Assembly (NCBI GenBank): GCA_023429845.1
Contig: JAEZCY010000189.1
Span: 1 to 5,281, forward strand
DNA from: Acidobacteriota bacterium
GTDB taxonomy: Bacteria; Acidobacteriota; Vicinamibacteria; Vicinamibacterales; Vicinamibacteraceae
Direction: 5' to 3'
Length of the DNA stretch: 5,281 nucleotides
Shown piece after piece: positions 1 through 5,281 of this stretch. Numbering within the stretch: the first letter of the stretch is position 1; each line of letters opens with the position of its first letter. The position numbers and the translations under genes are program-made. The notes beneath the pieces were generated by a model that was not told where the DNA came from, did not search any database, and saw only the letters and a list, made by a program, of their open reading frames with translations.

Positions 1-835
1 CTTCGTGGTGCGCCTGGAATGCGGCGGCGCGGCGTGCGAGGAACTGCTGTGGGGTCTGGGTATCCTCCGGAATCTCCGCCGCCCAGTTGTTGTCCACTTC
101 ATGGTCGTCCCACACGACCGCGAACGGGGCCGTGGCGTGCAGGTCCTGGAGATCGGGGTCCGTCCGGTACAGGGCGTAGCGTCGGCGGTAGTCGGTCAGC
201 GTGACGATCTCGCCCTGTTCGAACGGCCGGGCGACGGGGGTGGCGGGATTGCCCATGTACTCGTAGATGTAGTCGCCCAGATGCAGCACCAGATCGGGGC
301 GCTCCTCGGCGAGGTGCTTGTACGCGGTGAAGTAGCCCGTCTCGTACCGCGAGCAGGAGACGACGCCGAACGTCGCCGCCGAACGGTCGCCGCGTGCGGG
401 AGCGGTACGGGTGCGCCCGATGCGTGAGCGGTGGCCCATCGCTTCGAACCGGTAGAAATATTCGCGGCCGGGCGCGAGCCCCCCGGCCTCGACGTGGACC
501 GCATGCGCCGAACCGCGCGTCGCGGTGACGCGCCCGCGGCGCACCTGCTTCGTGAACCGCTCGTCGGTGGCCAGTTCCCAGCGCACCTCGACATCGCGTG
601 CCGGCATGCCGCCGAAGCCGTCGGCAGCCAACGGCACGGGAGCGAGCTTCGTCCAGAGGACGACGCTGTCGGCCCAGGGGTCACCCGAGGCGACCCCCAA
701 CGTGAACGGGTCCGGGCCGGACACGTCGCGAAACGCCAGCAGCGGGGCGCGGCCGGCCCAGGCCGCCAGTGCGGCGGCTCCCGTGATGATCAGCGTGCGA
801 CGACCCTGCCCGCGTGCGTCGATCGACTCGTCCAT
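1..835 (-). CDS. phoD: PhoD-like alkaline phosphatase, N-terminal part (cut by window edge)
   Basis: Phosphodiesterase/alkaline phosphatase of the PhoD family, which releases phosphate from organic esters outside the cytoplasm using an Fe/Ca metal centre. The window holds 278 N-terminal codons; the rest lies beyond base 1 (family members are usually about 450-550 residues). Residues 11-30 resemble a twin-arginine signal: GRRTLII (R12, R13) followed by an Ala-rich hydrophobic stretch. An N-terminal Fn3-like PhoD_N domain spans about 42-145, including FTLGVASGDP and the pattern VVLWTKL. The metallophosphatase domain then begins with FGVVSCSRYETGYF (C161), LHLGDYIYEY (D188, Y191) and VWDDHEVDNNW (D243, D244, H245, N250). 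C161, D188 and Y191 correspond in motif and spacing to the iron ligands known from Bacillus subtilis PhoD. The ATG at 835 fits the signal peptide and lies 7 nt after a -10-like box. It is divergent from manA. The family call is firm; the exact substrate is unknown. Confidence 0.93.
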   Translation of the reverse strand, partial: MDESIDARGQGRRTLIITGAAALAAWAGRAPLLAFRDVSGPDPFTLGVASGDPWADSVVLWTKLAPVPLAADGFGGMPARDVEVRWELATDERFTKQVRRGRVTATRGSAHAVHVEAGGLAPGREYFYRFEAMGHRSRIGRTRTAPARGDRSAATFGVVSCSRYETGYFTAYKHLAEERPDLVLHLGDYIYEYMGNPATPVARPFEQGEIVTLTDYRRRYALYRTDPDLQDLHATAPFAVVWDDHEVDNNWAAEIPEDTQTPQQFLARRAAAFQAHHE

Positions 836-842
836 GCGGCGC

Positions 843-848
843 ATTCTA
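843..848 (-). promoter_or_regulatory. -10 element of the phoD-like gene (leaderless type)
   Basis: On the minus strand the hexamer TAGAAT (five of six matches to TATAAT) is followed by exactly 7 nt and then the ATG at 835. Transcription would start at or next to the A of the start codon. No Shine-Dalgarno sequence lies upstream of the ATG and no convincing -35 hexamer is seen 16-18 bp further up. Confidence 0.6.
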
Positions 849-874
849 TGCAACGCGATACGACAACGGTGTGA

Positions 875-905
875 TGTATGTAGCGGCCCGGCGCCTGTAC
901 GTAGC
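875..905. repeat. Two imperfect 10-bp direct repeats 21 bp apart
   Basis: TGTATGTAGC at 875-884 and TGTACGTAGC at 896-905 match at 9 of 10 bases and start 21 bp apart, about two turns of the helix. They lie in the middle of the phoD/manA divergent region, where a regulator could bind two sites on one face of the DNA. The second copy runs into the left arm of the inverted repeat at 905-925. Function is inferred from position only. Confidence 0.4.
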
Positions 906-925
906 CGTCGGGCCCTGCCCGACGG
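905..925. promoter_or_regulatory. Perfect 9-bp inverted repeat, candidate operator over the manA -35 region
   Basis: CCGTCGGGC at 905-913 and GCCCGACGG at 917-925 are perfect reverse complements around a 3-bp centre; 904 and 926 could add a G-T pair. The right arm covers the place where the -35 hexamer of manA should be (about 920-925). If both flanking genes are leaderless, this repeat is in neither mRNA, so it is more likely a DNA-level binding site for a dimeric regulator than an RNA hairpin. Confidence 0.45.
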
Positions 926-942
926 TCCGCCGCGGCACTCGC

Positions 943-948
943 TACAAT
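943..948 (+). promoter_or_regulatory. -10 element of manA (leaderless type)
   Basis: TACAAT (five of six matches to TATAAT) is followed by 6 nt and the manA ATG at 955. A weak -35 candidate, CGACGG at 920-925, lies 17 bp upstream and overlaps the inverted repeat. The only purine-rich sequence before the ATG (GTGGG) touches the start codon, too close to act as a ribosome binding site. Confidence 0.62.
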
Positions 949-954
949 CGTGGG

Positions 955-1905
955 ATGCACGCGTGGCAACGCCCCTTCGCCCTGCGCCCGACGTTTGCGG
1001 AACGGCCGTGGGGCGTGACCGATCTGTCGCCATGGTTCGAGAGCCCGCGCCCCGGCGTGAAGGTCGGCGAGGCCTGGTTCACGGCCGACGCGAACCCGAC
1101 GAGCACCGGCGAGACGTTCGGCGCTCTCACGAGGGCCTTCCCCGAGGAAATCCTCGGGCCGGGTCAAGGTGTCGAATGTCCGCTCCTGGTGAAGATCCTC
1201 TTCACGTCGGAGCGTCTGTCGGTGCAGGTGCATCCCGACGATGCGTATGCCGCGGAGCAGCACCACGGCGCACGCGGCAAGACCGAGGCGTGGCACGTCA
1301 TCGCCGCGGAGCCACACGCGACGATCGGCCTGGGGCTGTCGGCGCCGCTCACGCGCGAGCAGGCGGAGGTGGCAGCGTTGTCGGGCGAGATCGAGCACCT
1401 GATGGACTGGCGCCCTGCGGCCGAGGGCGACACGTTCCTGGTGCCGGCCGGCACCGTGCACGCGCTCGGTCCAGGCCTGACGCTCGTAGAGGTGCAGCAG
1501 CAGTCCGACATCACGTACCGGCTCTTCGACTACGGGCGCGGGCGTGAACTGCACCTGCAGCGTGGCTTCGACGTCGCCGATCTCGGTCCCTACACGCTCG
1601 GCAACGACACGAGGCACACGGCCGACGCCGGGCGCACGATCCTCACGCGGTGTCGCTACTTCACGATGGAGTGCCGCACGCTCGTCGGCCCGCTGTCGTT
1701 CGCGCCACTGGCGGCGCACTTCCACCTGGTGGTGGTGATCAAGGGCCAGGGGCAGATTGCCGGGCAGCCGATGGACCAGGGCAGCGTGTGGTGCGTCCCG
1801 GCTCGCGCCGAGCCGTTCGCTATCGAAAGCGCCCACGGCTGCGAGGTGTTGATCACCTACCCGTCGGTGGCGCCCACCCCCTCCTTCTACGATTCCCCGG
1901 CGTAG
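955..1905 (+). CDS. manA: Mannose-6-phosphate isomerase, type I (class I, zinc-dependent)
   Basis: Cytoplasmic enzyme that interconverts mannose 6-phosphate and fructose 6-phosphate, linking glycolysis to GDP-mannose, glycan and exopolysaccharide synthesis. The 316-residue product matches the short bacterial form (about 315 residues in Bacillus subtilis). The N-terminus FALRPTFAERPWG is the family opening. Cupin-type zinc ligands are visible: Q91 and H93 in VQVHPDD, E111 in KTEAWHVI, and H169 in VPAGTVHALG. The sugar-phosphate loop motif YRLFDYGR (188-195, R189) is also present. A smaller C-terminal beta domain follows (about 225-316). The ATG at 955 is preferred because the family alignment begins there. 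In-frame upstream starts (for example ATG 874) would add an unrelated basic tail and cross the promoter and inverted repeat. The gene diverges from the phoD-like gene and converges on the isomerase-like gene. Confidence 0.95.
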   Translation: MHAWQRPFALRPTFAERPWGVTDLSPWFESPRPGVKVGEAWFTADANPTSTGETFGALTRAFPEEILGPGQGVECPLLVKILFTSERLSVQVHPDDAYAAEQHHGARGKTEAWHVIAAEPHATIGLGLSAPLTREQAEVAALSGEIEHLMDWRPAAEGDTFLVPAGTVHALGPGLTLVEVQQQSDITYRLFDYGRGRELHLQRGFDVADLGPYTLGNDTRHTADAGRTILTRCRYFTMECRTLVGPLSFAPLAAHFHLVVVIKGQGQIAGQPMDQGSVWCVPARAEPFAIESAHGCEVLITYPSVAPTPSFYDSPA

Positions 1906-1907
1906 GC

Positions 1908-1933
1908 ATGGCCGGCCGTTCGCGGCCGGCCAT
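1908..1933. terminator. Hairpin between convergent genes, likely bidirectional terminator
   Basis: ATGGCCGGCCG at 1908-1918 and CGGCCGGCCAT at 1923-1933 form a perfect 11-bp stem around a TTCG loop. It starts 3 nt after the manA stop and ends 9 nt before the stop codon of the opposing gene. Position and stability fit a shared transcription end. No T-run follows on either strand, so it is not a canonical intrinsic terminator; it could instead stabilise the mRNA 3' ends. Confidence 0.65.
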
Positions 1934-1942
1934 CTCCGGGCG

Positions 1943-2902
1943 CTACGCGGACGGCGCGGTCGGCTTTGCGACCGGCGGCTTGCCTGCGAGGAAGTTGTCC
2001 AGGCGGGCCACCACGTCGGTCAGGTACGCCTTGTCGCCGCCGCGGATCTCGGTGGTGACGTAGCCGTTGTAGCCGACCTCGCCAATCGCCTTGCGCACCT
2101 CGGGCCAGTCGATGTCGCCTTCGCCGAGGTGGACGAAGTCGAACGTCCCCTTGCCGCGATCGAGCTTGAAGTCCTTCAGGTGGATCTTCTTGATGCGCGG
2201 ACCGAGCGTGCGGATCCAGTCCTGCGGGTAGGCGTAGAACACGATGTTGCCGACGTCGAAGTAGGCCTGCACGTACTTGGACTTGAAGCTGTCCACGTAG
2301 GCGTTCATCTCCAGCGGGCTGAGGAGGAACTTGTTCCAGACCTCCTCGATGCCGATGACGATGCCCTGCTTCTCCGCTTCGGGAAGGATGCGCTCCTGAA
2401 TCACCTTGAAGGAGCGATCCCAGGCCTGCTTGTAACCGGTCTTCTCGTCCACGACGGCCGGCACGAGCAGCACCGTGTCGGCGCCGAACAACTTCGCGTT
2501 GCGGATGGACGTGATCATGCCCTGCACGCTCTTGTCCACCACCGAGGCATCGGCCGACGACAGCGGCGAGCGCCAGTGTTCGCTGTTCATCACCGAGTGG
2601 ATCGGCAGCTTGGCCGCCTGCGCCGCCTTGGCCATGGCCTCCGCTTCGGCCGGGTCGTTGACGGTGTTGACTTCCATGCCCTCGAAGCCGACCTCGCGCG
2701 CCAGGGCGAACCGCTCCTGGAATGGCAGCTGCCTGGGCAGCATGCCGATGAGCACGGCCTTCTTGAGCGCCCCGCCGGCGGGTTGGGCGGCGACGACGGA
2801 GGCAGAAGCGACGGGCGCTGCGAAGGCAGACGCCGCAGCCGCAGCAGCCGACGCCATGCCGGTCTGCTTGAGGAACGAACGACGGGAGGATTCGATGGCC
2901 AT
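1943..2902 (-). CDS. Tat-exported sugar phosphate isomerase/epimerase-like TIM-barrel protein
   Basis: A 319-residue member of the xylose isomerase-like TIM-barrel family (AP_endonuc_2 fold), which includes hydroxypyruvate isomerases, sugar 3-epimerases and inosose dehydratases. The N-terminus carries a textbook twin-arginine motif, SRRSFLK (residues 6-12), then an Ala-rich hydrophobic segment with likely cleavage near 35-40, so the folded protein should be exported. Barrel-strand motifs include FEGMEVNTVND (73-83), IHSVMNSEHW (101-110), VIGIEEVWNKFLLSP (182-196), AYFDVGNIVFY (213-223), IKKIHLKDFK (237-246) and VTTEIRGGD (282-290). By family pattern the metal ligands would be E186 or E187, D216, H241 and E285. 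Substrate is unknown. The ATG at 2902 is chosen because it starts the signal peptide directly and lies 6 nt after a -10-like box. ilvA ends 41 bp upstream on the same strand, so read-through is possible. Confidence 0.9.
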   Translation of the reverse strand: MAIESSRRSFLKQTGMASAAAAAASAFAAPVASASVVAAQPAGGALKKAVLIGMLPRQLPFQERFALAREVGFEGMEVNTVNDPAEAEAMAKAAQAAKLPIHSVMNSEHWRSPLSSADASVVDKSVQGMITSIRNAKLFGADTVLLVPAVVDEKTGYKQAWDRSFKVIQERILPEAEKQGIVIGIEEVWNKFLLSPLEMNAYVDSFKSKYVQAYFDVGNIVFYAYPQDWIRTLGPRIKKIHLKDFKLDRGKGTFDFVHLGEGDIDWPEVRKAIGEVGYNGYVTTEIRGGDKAYLTDVVARLDNFLAGKPPVAKPTAPSA

Positions 2903-2908
2903 CCGCGG

Positions 2909-2914
2909 ATGATA
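2909..2914 (-). promoter_or_regulatory. -10 element of the Tat-exported isomerase gene (leaderless type)
   Basis: On the minus strand TATCAT (five of six matches to TATAAT) is followed by 6 nt (CCGCGG) and the ATG at 2902. It sits in the 41-bp gap after ilvA, so the gene probably has its own promoter. No clear -35 is seen, and a G-run about 30 nt upstream of the ATG is too distant to be a ribosome binding site. Confidence 0.55.
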
Positions 2915-2943
2915 CGCCGGAAGCGGTGCCCCCCGGGAGGTTC

Positions 2944-4461
2944 CTACGCCAGGAATCGTTCGTAGGCGTCTTCGCCGGTTTCCTCGGACGATCGGTAGCC
3001 GAGCGCCTCGAGGAATCCGTCGAACGCCGCGTCGTCGCCGACTGGCACCTCGAATCCGGCGAGCACGCGACCGACGTCCGCGCCGTGGTTCCGGTAGTGG
3101 AAGAGGCTGATGTTCCAGCGGCCGCCCAGGGTGTCGAGGAACTGCAGGAGTGCGCCGGGCCGTTCGGGGAACTCGAACCGGCAGACGCGCTCGCGGCCGA
3201 CGTCGCGTGAACGTCCCCCGACCATGTAGCGGATGTGCAGCTTGGCCAGTTCGCTCTGCGTGAGGTCCGCAACACGGTAGCCGCCCTCGCGCAGCCGCAC
3301 CAGCACCTCGTCGGCATCGGCGCGGGACCGTGTGGCGACGCCCACGAAGATGTGGGCCTCGTCCCGCGTGCTGAGGCGGTAGTTGAACTCGGTGATGACG
3401 CGGGCGCCGAGGCTCGTGCAGAACTCCCGGAACGCGCCGGTGCGCTCGGGGATCGTCACCGCGAAGAGCGCCTCGCGCTGCTCGCCGAGTTCGGCACGCT
3501 CGGCCACGAAGCGCAACCGGTCGAAGTTCATGTTCGCACCGGAGAGCACCGCGACCAGCGGCTCGGCAGGCGGCGTCGGCTGTGCCGCCACCCACGCCTT
3601 CAGGCCAGCCACCGACAACGCACCGGCCGGCTCCATGATGGTGCGCGTGTCGTCGAACACGTCCTTGATTGCCGCGCAGATCGCGTCGTTGTCGACGAGC
3701 ACCACGTCGTCCACCGTCTGGCAGGCGATGGCGAACGTGTGCTCGCCCACCTCGCGCACGGCCACGCCATCGGCAAACAAGCCGACGCGATCGAGCGCGA
3801 CGCGGCGGCCGGCCTTGAGCGACTGCGCCATCGCGTCGGCGTCAACGGGCTCCACTCCGATGATCTTCACCTCCGGCATCACGGACTTCACGTAAGCGGC
3901 GATGCCGGCCAGCAGACCGCCGCCGCCGACGGGGACGAAGATGGCGCCGAGGGCGCCCGGGCGCTGACGGACGATCTCGTCGCCAATCGTGCCCTGCCCG
4001 GCGATGACCAGCGGATCGTCGAACGGGTGGATGAAGGTCGCGCCCGTGCGGCCAGCCTCGTCGCGGGCGTATGCGTACGCGTCGGCATACGTGTCGCCGG
4101 CGAGCACCACGTCCGCGCCGCGGGCCCGCACGGCATCCACCTTGATGTCGGGCGTCGTCCGGGGCATGACGATCACCGCACGGAGGCCGAGGTGCTGCGC
4201 CGACAGCGCCACACCCTGAGCATGATTGCCCGCGCTGGCGGCAATCACCCCCTGGGCCCGCTCCTCCGACGAGAGCCGGGCCATCCGATTGAACGCACCA
4301 CGAATCTTGAAACTGAAGACGGGCTGCAGGTCCTCGCGCTTGAGGAGCACGGGCACACCGAGGCGTGCGGAAAGCCGTGGGGCGGCATCGAGCGGCGTTT
4401 CACGAGCGACGTCGTAGACGCGGCTGGTGAGGATCTCCCGGAGGAGCGAATCGTACGGCAC
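2944..4461 (-). CDS. ilvA: Threonine ammonia-lyase, biosynthetic (threonine deaminase)
   Basis: PLP-dependent cytoplasmic enzyme that converts threonine to 2-oxobutanoate and ammonia, the committed step of isoleucine synthesis. With the GTG start the product has 505 residues, close to Escherichia coli IlvA (514). Numbered from that start, the catalytic domain (about 1-325) shows the PLP lysine K52 in FSFKIRGA, SAGNHAQG (76-83, N79), the phosphate-binding loop GGGGL (179-183) and SGANMN (307-312), whose Ser contacts the pyridine nitrogen. Two ACT-like regulatory domains follow (about 331-401 and 425-495), with TEFNYR and FPERPGALLQFLDTLGGRWNISLFHYRNHGAD-type sequence very like E. coli, so isoleucine inhibition is expected. 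This separates it from the short catabolic TdcB form, which lacks this tail. Translation could instead begin at TTG 4470, but that codon overlaps a -10-like box. The isomerase gene lies 41 bp downstream and the HAD gene 176 bp upstream, all on the same strand. Confidence 0.96.
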   Translation of the reverse strand: MPYDSLLREILTSRVYDVARETPLDAAPRLSARLGVPVLLKREDLQPVFSFKIRGAFNRMARLSSEERAQGVIAASAGNHAQGVALSAQHLGLRAVIVMPRTTPDIKVDAVRARGADVVLAGDTYADAYAYARDEAGRTGATFIHPFDDPLVIAGQGTIGDEIVRQRPGALGAIFVPVGGGGLLAGIAAYVKSVMPEVKIIGVEPVDADAMAQSLKAGRRVALDRVGLFADGVAVREVGEHTFAIACQTVDDVVLVDNDAICAAIKDVFDDTRTIMEPAGALSVAGLKAWVAAQPTPPAEPLVAVLSGANMNFDRLRFVAERAELGEQREALFAVTIPERTGAFREFCTSLGARVITEFNYRLSTRDEAHIFVGVATRSRADADEVLVRLREGGYRVADLTQSELAKLHIRYMVGGRSRDVGRERVCRFEFPERPGALLQFLDTLGGRWNISLFHYRNHGADVGRVLAGFEVPVGDDAAFDGFLEALGYRSSEETGEDAYERFLA

Positions 4462-4468
4462 GGGAGGC

Positions 4469-4474
4469 AATATA
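4469..4474 (-). promoter_or_regulatory. -10 element of ilvA (leaderless type)
   Basis: On the minus strand TATATT (five of six matches to TATAAT) is followed by 7 nt (GCCTCCC) and the GTG at 4461. The alternative TTG start at 4470-4468 shares two bases with this box, which argues for the GTG. No Shine-Dalgarno sequence lies before either codon. A -35 would fall in the first heptamer repeats; none resembles TTGACA. Confidence 0.55.
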
Positions 4475-4488
4475 CCGGGAAGCAGGGG

Positions 4489-4565
4489 CCGGAATCGGGA
4501 ACTGGCAACCGGGAACCGGCAGCCGGCAGCCGGGAGCGGGGTATCAGGTATCGGGTATCGGATAA
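4489..4565. repeat. Eleven degenerate heptanucleotide tandem repeats
   Basis: Read in a fixed 7-base phase, the stretch gives CCGGAAT, CGGGAAC, TGGCAAC, CGGGAAC, CGGCAGC, CGGCAGC, CGGGAGC, GGGGTAT, CAGGTAT, CGGGTAT and CGGATAA. Nearly every unit fits C-G-G-N-W/R-R-Y. Variants are grouped: AAC units near ilvA, AGC in the middle, TAT towards the HAD gene, as expected from stepwise local duplication. The array begins about 15 bp upstream of the ilvA -10 box. It resembles the short tandemly repeated heptamers known from cyanobacteria and other genomes. It is not a multiple of three and does not look coding. Confidence 0.8.
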
Positions 4566-4637
4566 GGCTGGCGGTCCCGGCCGTCCGCCTCCGGCAACTA
4601 CGTCACGTGCCCGTCTGTCCCGTCGGCGCCGCGCGGC

Positions 4638-5273
4638 TCACGCCAGGAGCAAGGCATGCAGGTCGTCCACCGTCGCGGCGATGGCATCGGGCTCGGCGGC
4701 GCGCAGGCGGCGCTCGTCGTGCACGCCCCAGGTCACCGCGCAGGTTCGCAGCCCCGCGGCGCGGCCGGCGGCCACGTCGAACTCGGTGTCGCCGATCATC
4801 CAGCTGCCCTGGCCGCCGACGCCGGCCAGCGCGTGGTGGATGACGTCCGGAGCGGGTTTGTGCGGAAAGCCGTCGGTGCCCTGCACGTGATCGACATGCC
4901 GCTCCAACCCGAGCCGGCTGATCACGGTACGCGCCATCCACGTGGTCTTCGTCGTCGCGACAGCGAGCGCGTGCCCCTGCACCCGCAGCGCCTCCAGCAG
5001 CTCGACGATGCCGGGGAAGGGTCGCGTGCGGTCGGCGCAGCGCTCGGCGTAGTCGCGCCGGTACTCGGCGACGAGCGGGGCAATGGCCTCGGCCGGCGCG
5101 TACGGCATGTACATGTCGGTGAGCGGCAGGCCGATCATCATCCGCACGGCGTCGACGGACGGCGGGTCGCTGCCGATGACGTGGAAGCTGCGTCGGAACG
5201 CGGCACTGATGTCGTCGAACGAATCGACCAGGGTGCCATCCAGGTCGAACACGATGGCGGTCACACCCGACAT
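4638..5273 (-). CDS. HAD superfamily hydrolase, phosphoglycolate phosphatase-like (subfamily IA)
   Basis: Cytoplasmic phosphatase of the haloacid dehalogenase superfamily; 211 residues from ATG 5273, the usual size for Gph/PGP-type enzymes. The four HAD motifs are intact: motif I FDLDGTLVDS (nucleophile D10, acid/base D12), motif II VATTK (T107/T108), motif III K139 in HKPAPD, and motif IV GDTEFDV (D162, D166, Mg binding). A helical cap (about 18-85) sits between motifs I and II, as in subfamily IA. Members hydrolyse 2-phosphoglycolate, pyrophosphate or sugar phosphates; sequence alone does not tell which. Translation may instead start at GTG 5264 (208 residues), which lies 7 nt after a TAGAAT box and leaves motif I only three residues shorter at its front. 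The gene ends 176 bp before the ilvA GTG; I see no convincing terminator between the stop and the heptamer array. Confidence 0.92.
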   Translation of the reverse strand: MSGVTAIVFDLDGTLVDSFDDISAAFRRSFHVIGSDPPSVDAVRMMIGLPLTDMYMPYAPAEAIAPLVAEYRRDYAERCADRTRPFPGIVELLEALRVQGHALAVATTKTTWMARTVISRLGLERHVDHVQGTDGFPHKPAPDVIHHALAGVGGQGSWMIGDTEFDVAAGRAAGLRTCAVTWGVHDERRLRAAEPDAIAATVDDLHALLLA

Positions 5274-5277
5274 TCTA
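5272..5277 (-). promoter_or_regulatory. Possible -10 element of the HAD gene (leaderless type)
   Basis: On the minus strand TAGAAT is followed by 7 nt (GTCGGGT) and GTG at 5264-5262, the same layout as in ilvA and phoD. The box overlaps the conventional ATG at 5273, so both cannot be used in one transcript. Only 4 bp remain upstream in the window, so a -35 or a ribosome binding site for the ATG cannot be judged. Confidence 0.4.
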
Positions 5278-5281
5278 GGGC

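Noticed and set aside
814..954. Upstream in-frame starts for manA, such as ATG 814 or ATG 874
   Set aside because: They add residues unlike any manA N-terminus, overlap the phoD start or the control region, and lack ribosome binding sites.
525..1547. Plus-strand open frame of 340 codons across the phoD start and manA
   Set aside because: It overlaps the phoD-like gene antisense and manA in another frame; its composition is that of shadow translation.
790..1836. Minus-strand open frame of 348 codons opposite manA
   Set aside because: It is antisense to manA, crosses the divergent promoter region and has no recognisable domain.
1887..3317. Minus-strand open frame of 476 codons spanning the isomerase and the end of ilvA
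   Set aside because: It is an out-of-frame shadow of two genes with clear family motifs; its translation is Arg/Gly-rich low-complexity sequence.
2903..3595. N-terminal extension of the isomerase frame into ilvA
   Set aside because: The frame is open, but the added sequence is the out-of-frame reading of the ilvA C-terminus, and the Tat signal must sit at the protein's N-terminus.
4489..4565. CRISPR-like array
   Set aside because: The units are 7 bp, contiguous and degenerate, with no spacers.
4566..4637. Terminator after the HAD gene
   Set aside because: Only short, imperfect G+C-rich complementarity is visible (GGCGG at 4570-4574 with CCGCC at 4585-4589 around a long loop) and there is no T-run.
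3235..4890. Plus-strand open frame of 551 codons, the longest on that strand
   Set aside because: It lies antisense to nearly all of ilvA and part of the HAD gene, both with intact catalytic motifs. Its product is rich in His, Arg and Ala with no recognisable domain, which is typical of a mirror frame in G+C-rich coding DNA.

Overview
The window is a compact stretch of G+C-rich bacterial chromosome (about two thirds G+C by eye) with five protein genes and little intergenic space. I see no RNA genes, insertion sequences, CRISPR arrays or phage genes. The combination of Tat-exported metabolic enzymes, a large isoleucine-regulated IlvA, high G+C and G+C-rich heptanucleotide repeats would fit an acidobacterium of the Vicinamibacteria type, but that assignment is an inference and not certain.

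Layout from left to right: (1) a minus-strand PhoD-like alkaline phosphatase that runs off the left edge (1-835); (2) a 119-bp divergent control region with a perfect inverted repeat and a 21-bp-spaced direct repeat; (3) a plus-strand type I mannose-6-phosphate isomerase, manA (955-1905); (4) a short convergent gap filled by an 11-bp hairpin with a TTCG loop; (5) a minus-strand, Tat-exported TIM-barrel sugar isomerase/epimerase-like protein (1943-2902); (6) a minus-strand biosynthetic threonine ammonia-lyase, ilvA (2944-4461 or 4470); (7) a 176-bp gap holding eleven degenerate 7-bp tandem repeats; (8) a minus-strand HAD phosphatase of the phosphoglycolate phosphatase type (4638-5264 or 5273).

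The genes do not form one pathway. They cover phosphate scavenging outside the cytoplasm, mannose/fructose phosphate interconversion, an exported sugar-isomerase-fold protein, the first step of isoleucine synthesis, and phosphate-ester housekeeping. HAD, ilvA and the isomerase lie on the same strand, but each seems to have its own promoter, so they need not be one operon.

The most notable signal is shared by all five genes. None has a recognisable Shine-Dalgarno sequence. Each has a hexamer matching TATAAT at five of six bases, placed exactly 6 or 7 nt before a plausible start codon. That is the architecture of leaderless transcription, and it also suggests the translation starts of ilvA and the HAD gene should be moved to GTG codons. 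No clearly new system is present; the regulatory architecture and the repeats are the parts worth a second look.
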